Shown here: in pieces, positions 14,703 to 22,879 of the stretch
Position numbering within the stretch: position 1 is the stretch's first letter
Layout: each line of letters begins with the position of its first letter
From: Deltaproteobacteria bacterium
Lineage (GTDB): Bacteria > Desulfobacterota > Desulfobulbia > Desulfobulbales > Desulfurivibrionaceae
NCBI GenBank assembly: GCA_021811385.1
Contig: JAJZPC010000022.1
Coordinates: forward strand, 1-36,265
Length of the DNA: 36,265 bases
Direction: 5' to 3'
Program-made: the position numbers and the translations under genes
Notes under the pieces: model-generated
Databases searched by the model: none
Seen by the model: only the letters and a program-made list of their open reading frames with translations
Told to the model about the DNA's origin: nothing

Positions 14703-15803
14703 ATGAACCCAAGCAGGTTGTTCGAACCCCTCTCCATCGGAAATCTCCATTTTAAAAACAGAATCGCCATGGCCCCCATGACCAGGGGCCGTGCCGGTTC
14801 GGCGCGGGTGCCAAACGAGTTGATGGCCGAATACTATCATCAGCGTTCCACGGCCGGACTGCTCATCACCGAGGCAACCGTGGTTTCAAAACAGGGCATC
14901 GGCTGGATCGATTCGCCGGGCATCTACACCGAAGAGATGGTTGCGGGCTGGCGGAAAGTTACCGACACGGTCAAACCCACCGGCGCGCACATTTTTCTAC
15001 AGCTCTGGCATTGCGGCAGGGCGTCGCACAGCGATTTCCATGATGGCGCGCTCCCGGTTTCCGCCTCTGCAGTGCAACTGAACGGCGATTATATCCACAC
15101 CCCGCTCGGCAAGAAGCAATACGAAATTCCCCGCGCCCTGACGGTTGGGGAAATCAAGGCGACCGTGGCGGATTATCGCCAGGCCGCGATCAATGCCAAA
15201 GAGGCCGGTTTCTCCGGGGTTGAGGTGCATGGCGCCAACGGATATCTGATCAATCAATTCCTCGATCCGAAAACCAATCTCCGCACGGACCAATACGGCG
15301 GCAGCCTTGAAAACCGTTTCCGTTTTTACAAAGAGGTGGTCGAGGCGGTGCTTGAGGTCTGGGCGCCGGAGCAGGTCGGCGCACGCATCTCGCCCAACGG
15401 GGTTTTCAACGATATGGGCAGCGAGGACTTCCGGGAAACGTATCTGTACGCGGCCAAGGAACTCAACACATTCAACCTCGGCTATCTCCATATCATGGAC
15501 GGGTTGGCCTTTGGTTTTCACGGCAAGGGCGAGCCCATGACCCTGGCGGAATTCAGGCCGCTTTTTCAGGGCAGGATCATCGGCAACTGCGGCTACACCA
15601 AGGAAGCGGCTGAGCAGCGATTAACCGAGTCCACTGCGGACATGATCGCCTTTGGCCGCCCTTTTATCACCAACCCCGATCTGCCCGAACGCTTCAAGAA
15701 CAATTACCCCCTCAACCCTGCCGAGGATATGTCGCTGTGGTATACCCCGGGGGCCAAAGGATATACGGATTACCTGCCGTATGCCTCTTCTGCTTCCTTG
15801 TAA
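14703..15803 (+). CDS. Old Yellow Enzyme family alkene reductase (NemA-like)
   Basis: This FMN-dependent oxidoreductase reduces activated C=C bonds or nitro compounds with NAD(P)H. The 366-residue protein shows the family blocks: LFEPLSIGNLHFKNRIAMAPMTR at the start, the F-L-Q-L-W-H-C-G-R-A-S-H strand, the substrate-binding E-V-H-G-A-N-G-Y-L-I-N-Q-F-L loop with the His and Asn pair, N-x-R-T-D-x-Y-G-G-S-L-E-N-R, and the late G-N-C-G-Y-T and A-F-G-R-P-F-I-T-N-P-D-L phosphate-binding motifs. ATG 14703 gives the normal N-terminus; an earlier in-frame ATG at 14673 overlaps the terminator. It looks like a single-gene unit. The physiological substrate is unknown. Confidence 0.93.
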   Translation: MNPSRLFEPLSIGNLHFKNRIAMAPMTRGRAGSARVPNELMAEYYHQRSTAGLLITEATVVSKQGIGWIDSPGIYTEEMVAGWRKVTDTVKPTGAHIFLQLWHCGRASHSDFHDGALPVSASAVQLNGDYIHTPLGKKQYEIPRALTVGEIKATVADYRQAAINAKEAGFSGVEVHGANGYLINQFLDPKTNLRTDQYGGSLENRFRFYKEVVEAVLEVWAPEQVGARISPNGVFNDMGSEDFRETYLYAAKELNTFNLGYLHIMDGLAFGFHGKGEPMTLAEFRPLFQGRIIGNCGYTKEAAEQRLTESTADMIAFGRPFITNPDLPERFKNNYPLNPAEDMSLWYTPGAKGYTDYLPYASSASL

Positions 15804-15936
15804 GGCGGCAAACAAAAAGAAAAAAGGGAGCCGATTTATTTAATTCCTAGCCATCAACGAATCAACCTGCATTGGCAGAGGGAAAAACCCACTCTGGGCA
15901 CCAACGCAGAAGATCTCTTTGCAAGGAGGAATTCGC

Positions 15937-17328
15937 ATGAATCTGATCTTTGTCCACGGCTGGAGCGTCACCAACACGGATACCTACGGCGGGCTGCCCG
16001 AGGCTTTGGTTGCGGCGGCCGGCGCATACCATCTCGACCTGTCGATCCAACACATCAATCTTGGCCGTTACATCAGCTTTCACGACGAAGTCACGGTCGA
16101 CGACATCGCCCGCGCCCTCGACCAGGCGCTGCGCGACCTGCCCGGAAACGCGCAGGCTATCCAGCCTTTTTCCTGCATCACCCATTCGACCGGCGGGCCG
16201 GTGGTGCGGCACTGGATCAATCGCTACTTCGGCACCGGCCGCCTCACGCAACTCCCGCTGCGGCACTTGGTCATGCTCGCCCCGGCCAACCATGGCTCGG
16301 CCCTGGCCGTGCTCGGCAAGGAACGGGTGGGCAGGATCAAGGCCTGGTTCAGCGGCGTCGAGCCGGGACAAAAGGTGCTCGACTGGCTGTCGCTCGGCAG
16401 TTATGGCCAATGGACGCTCAACGAGGATTTCCTCTCCTACGATTATGCCGACACCGCGTTTTTCCCCTTTGTCTTGACCGGGCAGGGGATCGACCGCCAG
16501 TTGTATGATTTTCTCAACAACTATCTGGTTGAACCCGGCTCAGACGGGGTGGTGCGCGTCGCAGGCGCCAACATGAATTACCGCTATCTGGCAATCGAGC
16601 AGAACAACGAACTGCTTCGCAAGCAACCGCCCACCTACCGGCTGGTCGCCGACGATCACCAGCCCGTGCGGATTGCGCCGCCGGTGCCGCTTGGCGTCTA
16701 TGCCAATTACAGCCACAGCGGCAAGAAAATGGGCATCATGGCGAGCATCACCCCGCAGGGCGCAACGGTCCAGCCGGTGGTCAACGATATCCTCCAATGC
16801 CTGCTGGTCGACAACCAGCAGAGCTACCAGCAACGGGCGGAAGCGTTGACGAAATTGACCCAGCGCGAGCAAGAAGGAAAAGAGCGCTACGCCATGTTGA
16901 TCTTCAATGTCCACGACAATCAGGGCAACCGCTTCGCCAAGGACGACTTCGACGTTTTTCTCCTTGCCGGCCGCGACTACCAGCCCCAGCTGCTGCCGAA
17001 AGGATTCTTCATGGACCGGCAGATGAACGGGATTACCAGCAATCTCGTCTACTACCTGAATGTGGACAAGATGAACCAGATCAAGGACGGCCTTTTCGGC
17101 CTCCGCATTGTCGCCCGCCCCTCCGGTGGCTTCTCCTACTACTACGCCGCGGAGTTCAGGTCGGACGGGGCCTCTTACGCCAATATCATTGCGCCCAATC
17201 AGACGACCTATGTGGACATCACCCTGAACCGCCAGGTCGACAAGAACGTCTTCCGTTTCGACCCGGCCGACCAGCCGCGCAAAAACTTCAAAAACCTGCC
17301 GGTCGCAGGGGAGCCCATTGACAACTGA
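15937..17328 (+). CDS. Alpha/beta-hydrolase, lipase/phospholipase-like, with a C-terminal extension
   Basis: ATG 15937 has an ideal AAGGAGGA six bases upstream. The 463-residue protein opens with N-L-I-F-V-H-G-W (oxyanion hole) and has a nucleophile elbow I-T-H-S-T-G-G-P with Ser84, followed by a V-R-H-W-I helix and L-V-M-L-A-P-A-N-H-G-S, all as in triacylglycerol lipases and esterases. A later S-D-G-V-V-R-V-A-G-A-N-M strand fits the acid residue region. From about residue 270 a second beta-rich domain begins (YAMLIFNVHDNQGNRF onwards) that I cannot place. There is no signal peptide, so the enzyme is cytoplasmic or exported by another route. A lipoprotein gene follows 77 bases later. Confidence 0.8.
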   Translation: MNLIFVHGWSVTNTDTYGGLPEALVAAAGAYHLDLSIQHINLGRYISFHDEVTVDDIARALDQALRDLPGNAQAIQPFSCITHSTGGPVVRHWINRYFGTGRLTQLPLRHLVMLAPANHGSALAVLGKERVGRIKAWFSGVEPGQKVLDWLSLGSYGQWTLNEDFLSYDYADTAFFPFVLTGQGIDRQLYDFLNNYLVEPGSDGVVRVAGANMNYRYLAIEQNNELLRKQPPTYRLVADDHQPVRIAPPVPLGVYANYSHSGKKMGIMASITPQGATVQPVVNDILQCLLVDNQQSYQQRAEALTKLTQREQEGKERYAMLIFNVHDNQGNRFAKDDFDVFLLAGRDYQPQLLPKGFFMDRQMNGITSNLVYYLNVDKMNQIKDGLFGLRIVARPSGGFSYYYAAEFRSDGASYANIIAPNQTTYVDITLNRQVDKNVFRFDPADQPRKNFKNLPVAGEPIDN

Positions 17329-17405
17329 GCAGATCAGGCCAACCACTTTCCTGTAAAAATCTCCCGGCGAACAACCGCATCGCCGCAACTGCTTGAGGAG
17401 GGATT

Positions 17406-17987
17406 ATGGACATGCAAAGATTGTTGATCTCATGTTTTCTCGTGATTTGTTTCGGCTTGCCGGGCTGCTCTCTGTCGCCGTCCCCGGTGGCTGGAACCGG
17501 GGTAACAGAAACCGAGCTGAGCCGCGCGATCGGAAAGATGTCCTTTGAGCGCGGACTCGCTGAACACTACGTGAGCCTGGCTCTGGCAAAAGCCAAGGAC
17601 AACCCGAACTTCGCGAAAACCGTCCAGGACAAATACGGACGCGCGGCAGCCCTGGGGAACGCCCTCATCGATAAACTCAAACTGAGCCTGACGCTTCGCA
17701 AGATCGACGCCGACGAGCTGGCTCAAGACGTCAAACGCGTCGCCGCCGCGGTCAATGAACTCCATGCCGAGGTAAATCCGCCGCCAATCGGGACAAAAGG
17801 GGATAAAATGGCCGCAGCCGCAATCAAGGAACTCCTCGCCCCGGCATCCATTGAGGCAATCGCGAATTCGGCTTTGACAATCTGGAAGGCAGCCCAAGAG
17901 CGGGACGACAAGCTCATCGAGGACATCAAGAAAGAACTCGACCAGCATCGCTGGAAGAATTGGCGTGAACTGGATACGGTAATATAG
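17406..17987 (+). CDS. Putative lipoprotein of unknown function, next to the lipase gene
   Basis: The 193-residue protein begins with a lipoprotein signal: hydrophobic LLISCFLVICFG, then L-P-G-C with the lipidated Cys at 21. The mature part is almost entirely helical and charged, with no recognised domain; short Ala/Lys-rich heptad-like runs occur around residues 95-125. GAGGAGG lies five bases before the ATG. It is expressed with the lipase-like gene upstream and the methyltransferase nine bases downstream. A role as partner, inhibitor or immunity-like protein for the hydrolase is conceivable by position only. Confidence 0.75.
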   Translation: MDMQRLLISCFLVICFGLPGCSLSPSPVAGTGVTETELSRAIGKMSFERGLAEHYVSLALAKAKDNPNFAKTVQDKYGRAAALGNALIDKLKLSLTLRKIDADELAQDVKRVAAAVNELHAEVNPPPIGTKGDKMAAAAIKELLAPASIEAIANSALTIWKAAQERDDKLIEDIKKELDQHRWKNWRELDTVI

Positions 17988-17996
17988 GAACCCAAC

Positions 17997-18545
17997 ATGG
18001 CAAAGCATGTCTGCCCCTGGTGGCTGGCCTATACCTTTGACAATCCGTTGCGGCGGATCTTCCACAAACCGGAGGAGATGTTTGCCCCGTATCTGCGGGA
18101 AGGGATGACAGCCATCGACCTCGGCTGCGGCATGGGCTACTTCTCCATAGGCATGGCAAAACTGGTTGGCGACACCGGAAAGATACTCTCCGTTGATCTG
18201 CAACAACAGATGCTGGACACCCTGATGCGGCGGGCCGGGAAAGCGGGGGTCGCCGGCCGCATCACCCCTTTGCGGTGCGAGGAGAACAACATCGGCAACC
18301 ACGACGAGGTTGATTTCGCCCTGGCGTTCTGGATGGCGCACGAAACCCCGGATGAAGGACGCTTTCTCCAGCAGGTCCAGGCGATCCTCAAAAAATCAGG
18401 CAAGCTCCTTCTGGCTGAGCCCAAGCTCCATGTCACCGGTGGGGAATTCCAAAAAACCCTGGCCATCGCCCAAAAAACAGGGCTCGAACGCATCGGTTCG
18501 CCTATAATAGCCTTGAGCCATGCGGCTCTGCTTGAGAAGCCATGA
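17997..18545 (+). CDS. Class I SAM-dependent methyltransferase
   Basis: A Methyltransf_11/25-type fold is evident: motif I M-T-A-I-D-L-G-C-G-M-G-Y-F-S at about 36-49, the acidic residue of motif II in I-L-S-V-D-L, a motif III-like V-D-F-A-L-A-F-W-M-A-H-E, and L-K-K-S-G-K-L-L-L-A-E-P. The protein has 182 residues. The N-terminal segment, C-P-W-W-L-A-Y-T-F-D-N-P-L-R-R, is typical of a group of small methyltransferases in sulfate reducers and relatives whose substrate is unknown. It is nine bases after the lipoprotein gene, with AGGAA before the ATG, and 33 bases before nfo. Confidence 0.85.
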   Translation: MAKHVCPWWLAYTFDNPLRRIFHKPEEMFAPYLREGMTAIDLGCGMGYFSIGMAKLVGDTGKILSVDLQQQMLDTLMRRAGKAGVAGRITPLRCEENNIGNHDEVDFALAFWMAHETPDEGRFLQQVQAILKKSGKLLLAEPKLHVTGGEFQKTLAIAQKTGLERIGSPIIALSHAALLEKP

Positions 18546-18578
18546 TGTTTGCAGGAGCCCCCTTGTGAGGAGTACACC

Positions 18579-19430
18579 ATGCCCCGATTCGGCGCCCACA
18601 TGTCCATCAGCGGCGGGATCGCCCTGGCCTTTGACCGATTGGCCGAGGTGGAGGGCGAGGCGTTGCAGATCTTCACCGCCAACCAGCGGCAATGGCAACC
18701 CAAGACGCCAACGCCTGCCGAAATCGAGGCCTTCAAGGCCCGGCGTCGCCGGGCCACGGGAATTCCGGTCGCCTCCCACGATTCCTACCTGATCAACCTC
18801 GCCTCGCCCAACCCGGAAACAACAGCCAAGTCCATCGGTGCCTTCCGCGACGAGTTGCGCCGCTGCGCGGCCCTGGGCGTCGAATACCTGGTGGTCCATC
18901 CCGGCTCCCATCTCGGCGAAGGGGTCGATGCAGGACTCAAAAGATTTGCCGCCAACCTGGACCTGGCCATGGGCGAGGCCGGTACCGGCCACCAGGTCAT
19001 GGTGCTCCTTGAAACCACCGCGGGCCAGGGCACCAATCTGGGCGCCACCTTCGAGGAACTGGCCACGATCATCGCCGGGTCCGCCCACCCGGAGCAGCTG
19101 GGGGTCTGCTACGACACCTGCCACACCTTCGTTGCCGGCTACGACATCCGCACCCCCAAGGCGTATGCCGAAACCATGGCCGGATTCGACCGGGTGCTCG
19201 GCCTTGAGCGGCTCCGCTTCTTCCACCTCAACGACGCCACCAAGGGGCTGGGCAGCCGAATCGACCGCCACGCCCATATCGGCCAGGGCGAGATCACCAT
19301 CGCTGGGTTTCGCAACCTGATCAACGACCCGCGCTTTGCCGATCACCCCATGGTTCTGGAAACCCCGAAGTCGGATGATCTCCACGAAGACCGGGAAAAC
19401 CTGGCGCTGCTGCGCAGCCTGCGCAACTAA
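18579..19430 (+). CDS. nfo: Endonuclease IV (AP endonuclease)
   Basis: Endonuclease IV cleaves DNA 5' of abasic sites in base excision repair, using three zinc ions. The 283-residue protein has the expected start M-P-R-F-G-A-H-M-S-I-S-G-G and the metal-binding blocks V-V-H-P-G-S-H, L-L-E-T-T-A-G-Q-G-T-N-L-G, C-Y-D-T-C-H-T-F-V-A-G-Y-D, F-F-H-L-N-D, I-D-R-H-A-H-I-G-Q-G and V-L-E-T-P, in that order. ATG 18579 has TGAGGAG at the right distance; the longer frame from 18549 adds ten unlikely residues. It is the last gene of the run that begins with the lipase-like gene. Confidence 0.96.
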   Translation: MPRFGAHMSISGGIALAFDRLAEVEGEALQIFTANQRQWQPKTPTPAEIEAFKARRRRATGIPVASHDSYLINLASPNPETTAKSIGAFRDELRRCAALGVEYLVVHPGSHLGEGVDAGLKRFAANLDLAMGEAGTGHQVMVLLETTAGQGTNLGATFEELATIIAGSAHPEQLGVCYDTCHTFVAGYDIRTPKAYAETMAGFDRVLGLERLRFFHLNDATKGLGSRIDRHAHIGQGEITIAGFRNLINDPRFADHPMVLETPKSDDLHEDRENLALLRSLRN

Positions 19431-19439
19431 GCGGAAATG

Positions 19440-19487
19440 CGGATAAAACCAACACGGGAAAACGCATTTTACCCCCGTATTTATCCG
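19440..19487. other. Inverted repeat (bulged stem-loop) after nfo
   Basis: CGGATAAA (19440-19447) and ACGGG (19454-19458) pair with CCCGT (19474-19478) and TTTATCCG (19480-19487). It is not followed by a T run, so it may act on mRNA ends or on the next gene instead of as a classical terminator. Confidence 0.5.
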
Positions 19488-19589
19488 GTATTGCCTGCGG
19501 GCTTACCCCGGTGTATGGTTAAGCGTTTACAAAAATAGCGGTCGCGCCGGAGGGCCACTGTCCGGCCTCGCTTCCTGGAGAGTACTGCC

Positions 19590-19811
19590 ATGCACTGCTG
19601 GGATTTCCACCACTGCGGAGAAAAGAAAAAAGATTGCCCAGCCTTCCCTCGCTCGGGAAAAAGCTGCGCCCTGCTGGCCGGCACCATCGGTTCCGGCCAG
19701 CCCATCTTTGTCTTCAGCCAGAAGAGCGAACGCTGCCTGCGTTGCTCCTTCTTCCACAGCGAGCATTACGTCGAGGAGTTCGAAGGCGCCATCGAGCACG
19801 AACCATTTTAA
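19590..19811 (+). CDS. Two-CW domain protein (small Cys-rich protein)
   Basis: The 73-residue protein matches the two-CW pattern: M-H-C-W-D-F-H-H-C-G at the start, D-C-P-A-F near 15-20, S-C-A-L-L-A-G-T-I in the middle, and R-C-L-R-C-S-F-F-H-S near residue 48. Seven Cys occur in C-W, C-P, CxxC contexts, probably binding a metal ion. Proteins of this family are frequent in Desulfobacterota and Geobacter-like genomes, alone or fused to signalling domains; no activity is known. A weak CTGGAGAG ribosome site precedes the ATG. Confidence 0.75.
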   Translation: MHCWDFHHCGEKKKDCPAFPRSGKSCALLAGTIGSGQPIFVFSQKSERCLRCSFFHSEHYVEEFEGAIEHEPF

Positions 19812-19883
19812 CCGTCCCGCTTCACCCCATGCCCGCCAGATTCCGGCCCAGCCATACAGCAACCGAACGATGCAAGGACAATC

Positions 19884-20423
19884 ATGAAAAAAATCAGCCA
19901 GTATTTTCTCCAAGGCCTCCTCTTTCTCGTGCCCGTGGTGGCCACGGTGTATGTAGTGTATGTCATCTTTTCCAAGATCGACGGGTTCTTCCCTTTTGAT
20001 ATGCCCGGGCTCGGGTTTCTGCTCACCATCGGGCTCATCCTGGTCGTGGGGTTCGTGAGCTCCAACCTGCTTGCCAACAGCGTCATGCTCCAGGTGGACA
20101 GGATTTTTGCCAGGATGCCCCTGGTTACCATGATCTATACCTCGATCAAGGATCTGGTTGACGCCTTTGTCGGCGACAAAAAAAGCTTCAACAAGCCGGT
20201 TCAGGTTGCCCTGGATGCGGACAACAGGATCAGCGTCCTGGGTTTCATTACCCGGGAAGATCTCAATACCCTTGGCATCGCGGACAGTGTCGCCGTCTAT
20301 CTGCCGCAGTCATACAACTTTGCCGCCAACCTCATCATCGTCGACCGGAGCCGGATCTCGCCCCTGGCCGCCGATCCGAAAGAGGTCATGAAATTCATCG
20401 TCTCCGGCGGCGTTTCCGCCTGA
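19884..20423 (+). CDS. DUF502 family membrane protein
   Basis: The 179-residue protein has two N-terminal membrane helices (about 9-31: FLQGLLFLVPVVATVYVVYVIF, and 44-64: GFLLTIGLILVVGFVSSNLL), then the DUF502 region with I-P-L-V-x-x-I-Y-T-S-I-K-D-L-V-D-A-F, the G-F-I-T-R-E-D motif, and V-A-V-Y-L-P-Q-S-Y-N-F-A-A-N-L-I-I-V. Bacterial DUF502 proteins are small membrane proteins without an assigned role. The gene follows the two-CW gene by about 70 bases. Its 3' end contains a GGCGG/CCGCC hairpin with CTTTTTT shortly after the stop, possibly a weak terminator. Confidence 0.9.
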   Translation: MKKISQYFLQGLLFLVPVVATVYVVYVIFSKIDGFFPFDMPGLGFLLTIGLILVVGFVSSNLLANSVMLQVDRIFARMPLVTMIYTSIKDLVDAFVGDKKSFNKPVQVALDADNRISVLGFITREDLNTLGIADSVAVYLPQSYNFAANLIIVDRSRISPLAADPKEVMKFIVSGGVSA

Positions 20424-20473
20424 GATCCCGGCTTTTTTGTGCCGCAACGGCGGTAACCGGCGGGAGTTGAGCC

Positions 20474-21289
20474 ATGTGCCAGTTCTGTACCCAACACGGG
20501 GAAGGGAAAAAGTGGTACGAGAACATGGCCAACTACACGGCCGGGATGTTCCATCAGGTCAATTCCCCACAAAACCTCACCCGCTTCCTGCGCGGCTTCG
20601 CCACGTCGCTCCGGGATGATGTCGCCACGGCCTCGCGCTGGCAACGCCGCTTCCCGCGCATCTACCGCTTCATCGTCTATCCCATCCTCTCCCGCAAGAT
20701 GCAAAAAACCCACTTCGGCCAGATCGTGCCCCTGGAGGACGTGGAAGCGATTCTCTCCCAAATGGAGCACATCGTCCGGCTGCCCTGCGTCTGCCGGAGG
20801 GTTTCCCTGGGCACTGAAAAACGCTACTGTTTCGGGGTGGGCATGGACCTGACCCCGATCCTCGCTCAAGCGCCGGATTTCGCCGCCTTCGAATACTGGA
20901 CCAGGGAGCAGGCAAAAGCCTTCATCCGTCGGCTCGACCAGGAGGGCAAGACCCACAGCGTCTGGACCTTCAACACCCCGTTCATCGGCGCGATCTGCAA
21001 CTGCGACCAGGACTGCATGGCCTACCGGGCCCAGATCACCCTGGGGGTGACGCGCACCATGTGGAAGGCGGAGTACGTGGCCGAGATCGACCCGCTGCGC
21101 TGCACGGGCTGCAACCTCTGCCGCAAGCGCTGCTTTTTCGAGGCCATCGCCTTTGACCGCGACAACCACAAGTGCGTGGTCGATGCCACTGCCTGTTACG
21201 GCTGCGGCGTTTGCCGCCCCGTGTGCCAACACGACGCCATCCGTCTGATCGACCGCGCCACAGTGCCTGCGGCGGCTGCGAACTGGTAG
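20474..21289 (+). CDS. Cys-rich protein with two [4Fe-4S] ferredoxin motifs
   Basis: The 271-residue protein has two typical 4Fe-4S motifs at the C-terminal end: Cys 210, 213, 216 and 220 (C-T-G-C-N-L-C-R-K-R-C) and Cys 241, 244, 247 and 251 (C-Y-G-C-G-V-C-R-P-V-C). Further Cys pairs occur at the N-terminus (M-C-Q-F-C), near 105-107 (L-P-C-V-C-R-R) and at 175-181 (I-C-N-C-D-Q-D-C), which could bind one more cluster or metal. The first 200 residues are a helical domain I do not recognise. GGGAG precedes the ATG. The DUF504 gene starts nine bases after its stop, so the two are probably translated from one message. Confidence 0.8.
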   Translation: MCQFCTQHGEGKKWYENMANYTAGMFHQVNSPQNLTRFLRGFATSLRDDVATASRWQRRFPRIYRFIVYPILSRKMQKTHFGQIVPLEDVEAILSQMEHIVRLPCVCRRVSLGTEKRYCFGVGMDLTPILAQAPDFAAFEYWTREQAKAFIRRLDQEGKTHSVWTFNTPFIGAICNCDQDCMAYRAQITLGVTRTMWKAEYVAEIDPLRCTGCNLCRKRCFFEAIAFDRDNHKCVVDATACYGCGVCRPVCQHDAIRLIDRATVPAAAANW

Positions 21290-21298
21290 GTTTCCGGC

Positions 21299-21571
21299 AT
21301 GCAACCGATCGACAAACTGCTGAGCCGTATCAAGTGGGACAAAGAGTTCGGCGACGCCGCCTTTGAGATCGGCTACCACGACCGGGTGGCCGCGATCATT
21401 GTCCGGCGGCCGCTTGGTGACCTGCTTTTTGAGCCGGGCAACAAGGATTCCTTTCTCCTCATGGATGACGAGGGCGTCTACCAGCGGATTCCCCTGCACC
21501 GAGTGCGCGAGGTGTACCGCAACGGCGAGCTGATCTGGCAGCGGCCCGGAACCGGCGAGATGCTCCGCTGA
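21299..21571 (+). CDS. DUF504 / MJ1316-type RNA cyclic-group end recognition domain protein
   Basis: The 90-residue protein agrees with the DUF504 pattern: L-S-R-I-K-W-D, the E-I-G-Y-H-D-R-V-A-A-I strand, I-P-L-H-R-V-R-E-V-Y-R-N-G-E-L-I-W at the end. The family's name comes from predicted recognition of 2',3'-cyclic phosphate RNA ends, based mainly on archaeal gene context; direct evidence in bacteria is lacking to my knowledge. Linked here to a ferredoxin-like gene, it might equally serve another purpose. Confidence 0.75.
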   Translation: MQPIDKLLSRIKWDKEFGDAAFEIGYHDRVAAIIVRRPLGDLLFEPGNKDSFLLMDDEGVYQRIPLHRVREVYRNGELIWQRPGTGEMLR

Positions 21572-21612
21572 ATCAGCAGACCATCGCCCCCCCGATCCGG
21601 GCAGGGACAGGG

Positions 21613-22653
21613 CTAGAAAAAGAAGGAAAGGATAAGAGAGCCGAAGCTGTGATTGTCGGGTTGGCCGTCGAATTCCTTGGTGCGGAGCACCTGGGTCCAG
21701 GTCAATTTGAACTGTTGAAAGTAGAGGGCTGCCCCGCCTGCCAGGTCGGCGACAAGCGGCTTCTTGCCGACGCTGTGGCTGTCGGCAAAGGTGTTGCCGT
21801 CCAGAAAGATATCCCGCAGAACAGCGCGGCTGTTCACCGCGGCAAAGAGGTACCCGCCTTGCTGCTGTCTTACGGAGAAAGCGGTGTTTCCGGCAGGCCG
21901 GATCAAGCTCACCCCGAAATCATCCGGCAGATTCCAGCCCAACCGGGTTTCAAAACCGGTATTGGCATAGGTGGCGACATTGCCCAGGGAGCAGCCCAGA
22001 TGGGAGATGGCATCCATGGCAAAGGCGCCGTTGCTGAAGAAGGGGGCAAACTGCCACTTGCGTTCGTAAATCGCGGCCAGCCCCGGCTCGTTTTTCAATT
22101 GGTGCTCCCAGCCGTTTGGCCGTTGCAGGTCGCGGAGGTCATGCACCGCCTTTTGCGTCTCATCGGCATAGGAGTTCGGCCCGATCATGCCCAGCTGCAG
22201 CTCGATGGTGTCCATCCACTCGCGGCTTCTGGCATGGAACGCCGTGGCGCAATAGGTCCAGCCCGCATAGGGGCGATCGCCGACAATCAGATCGCTGCGG
22301 GAGATGTCGGCAGGGGTGTACATGTTCTGGCCGACGGAGAATTCCACCTTGCGCTTCAAGTCCGGATCGGGATCGTTGATAAAGGGGAGCCGGGAGATGT
22401 ATGCAAGGCTCCACTCCGGCAGCTTGCCGCTCTCGACAAAGTCGGCCAGGTCCGGAGAGATGAGGGAGATCTTGACCCCGTTGGTGTAGTTGCGGTCCGT
22501 GCCGGTAAAAAGGTCGTTTTCAAAGTAGACATGCACGGTCCACGGCAGTTCCGGTTCTTCTCGGGCCAGGGAAGGCGTTGCCGCTACGAGGCAGGAAAGG
22601 CTCAAGAACAGCCCGGAAAAAAAGATCAGGGGACCGGAACGGAAAAGGGACAT
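21613..22653 (-). CDS. LpxR-like lipid A deacylase (outer-membrane barrel)
   Basis: From ATG 22653 the protein has 346 residues with a cleavable signal peptide (LIFFSGLFLSLSCLVAATPSLA). The family features are present: an N-terminal V-Y-F-E-N-D-L-F-T-G-T-D-R-N-Y-T-N-G-V-K strand that holds catalytic and calcium-binding residues, G-D-R-P-Y-A-G-W-T-Y, and I-G-P-x-S-Y-A-D, followed by beta strands and a final Phe-Phe-Phe, the usual sign for barrel insertion. LpxR removes the 3'-acyloxyacyl group of lipid A. The longer frame to 22785 adds 44 unlikely residues. GAGGT lies upstream. It follows the small His-rich gene on the same strand by about 97 bases. Confidence 0.88.
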   Translation of the reverse strand: MSLFRSGPLIFFSGLFLSLSCLVAATPSLAREEPELPWTVHVYFENDLFTGTDRNYTNGVKISLISPDLADFVESGKLPEWSLAYISRLPFINDPDPDLKRKVEFSVGQNMYTPADISRSDLIVGDRPYAGWTYCATAFHARSREWMDTIELQLGMIGPNSYADETQKAVHDLRDLQRPNGWEHQLKNEPGLAAIYERKWQFAPFFSNGAFAMDAISHLGCSLGNVATYANTGFETRLGWNLPDDFGVSLIRPAGNTAFSVRQQQGGYLFAAVNSRAVLRDIFLDGNTFADSHSVGKKPLVADLAGGAALYFQQFKLTWTQVLRTKEFDGQPDNHSFGSLILSFFF

Positions 22654-22750
22654 TGCAACCTCATGGGAGGCAACGGCAGGTGCGGGACAAACAAAGGAGG
22701 GGCAATGGCTCCGGCCGTTTCCCTGCCGCCATTGCCCCGTACACCGGAAA

Positions 22751-22879
22751 CTAGAACATCGAAATGAGATACAGGGCCGCGGCAACGCAGATAAAAATGA
22801 TGCCTACCTTGGCTGCGACATCCGATTCGTCGTGTCCGTATCCATGCGGGTCGTCGTGATGCTCGTCATGTCCACTCAT
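22751..22879 (-). CDS. Small His-rich single-pass membrane protein, 42 residues
   Basis: An AGGAGG eight bases before the ATG opens this 42-codon frame. The N-terminal half is rich in His, Asp, Glu and Gly (six His in the first 16 residues), and the second half is one hydrophobic helix (V-G-I-I-F-I-C-V-A-A-A-L-Y-L-I). The His/Asp cluster could bind metal on the N-terminal side of the membrane. Proteins of this build are annotated as hypothetical in sulfate-reducer-type genomes, as far as I recall. It may be transcribed with the LpxR-like gene. Confidence 0.65.
   Translation of the reverse strand: MSGHDEHHDDPHGYGHDESDVAAKVGIIFICVAAALYLISMF

Noticed and set aside
18396..19385. Minus-strand frame of 329 codons opposite nfo
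   Set aside because: It is a mirror of the endonuclease IV gene, whose motifs on the plus strand are unmistakable.
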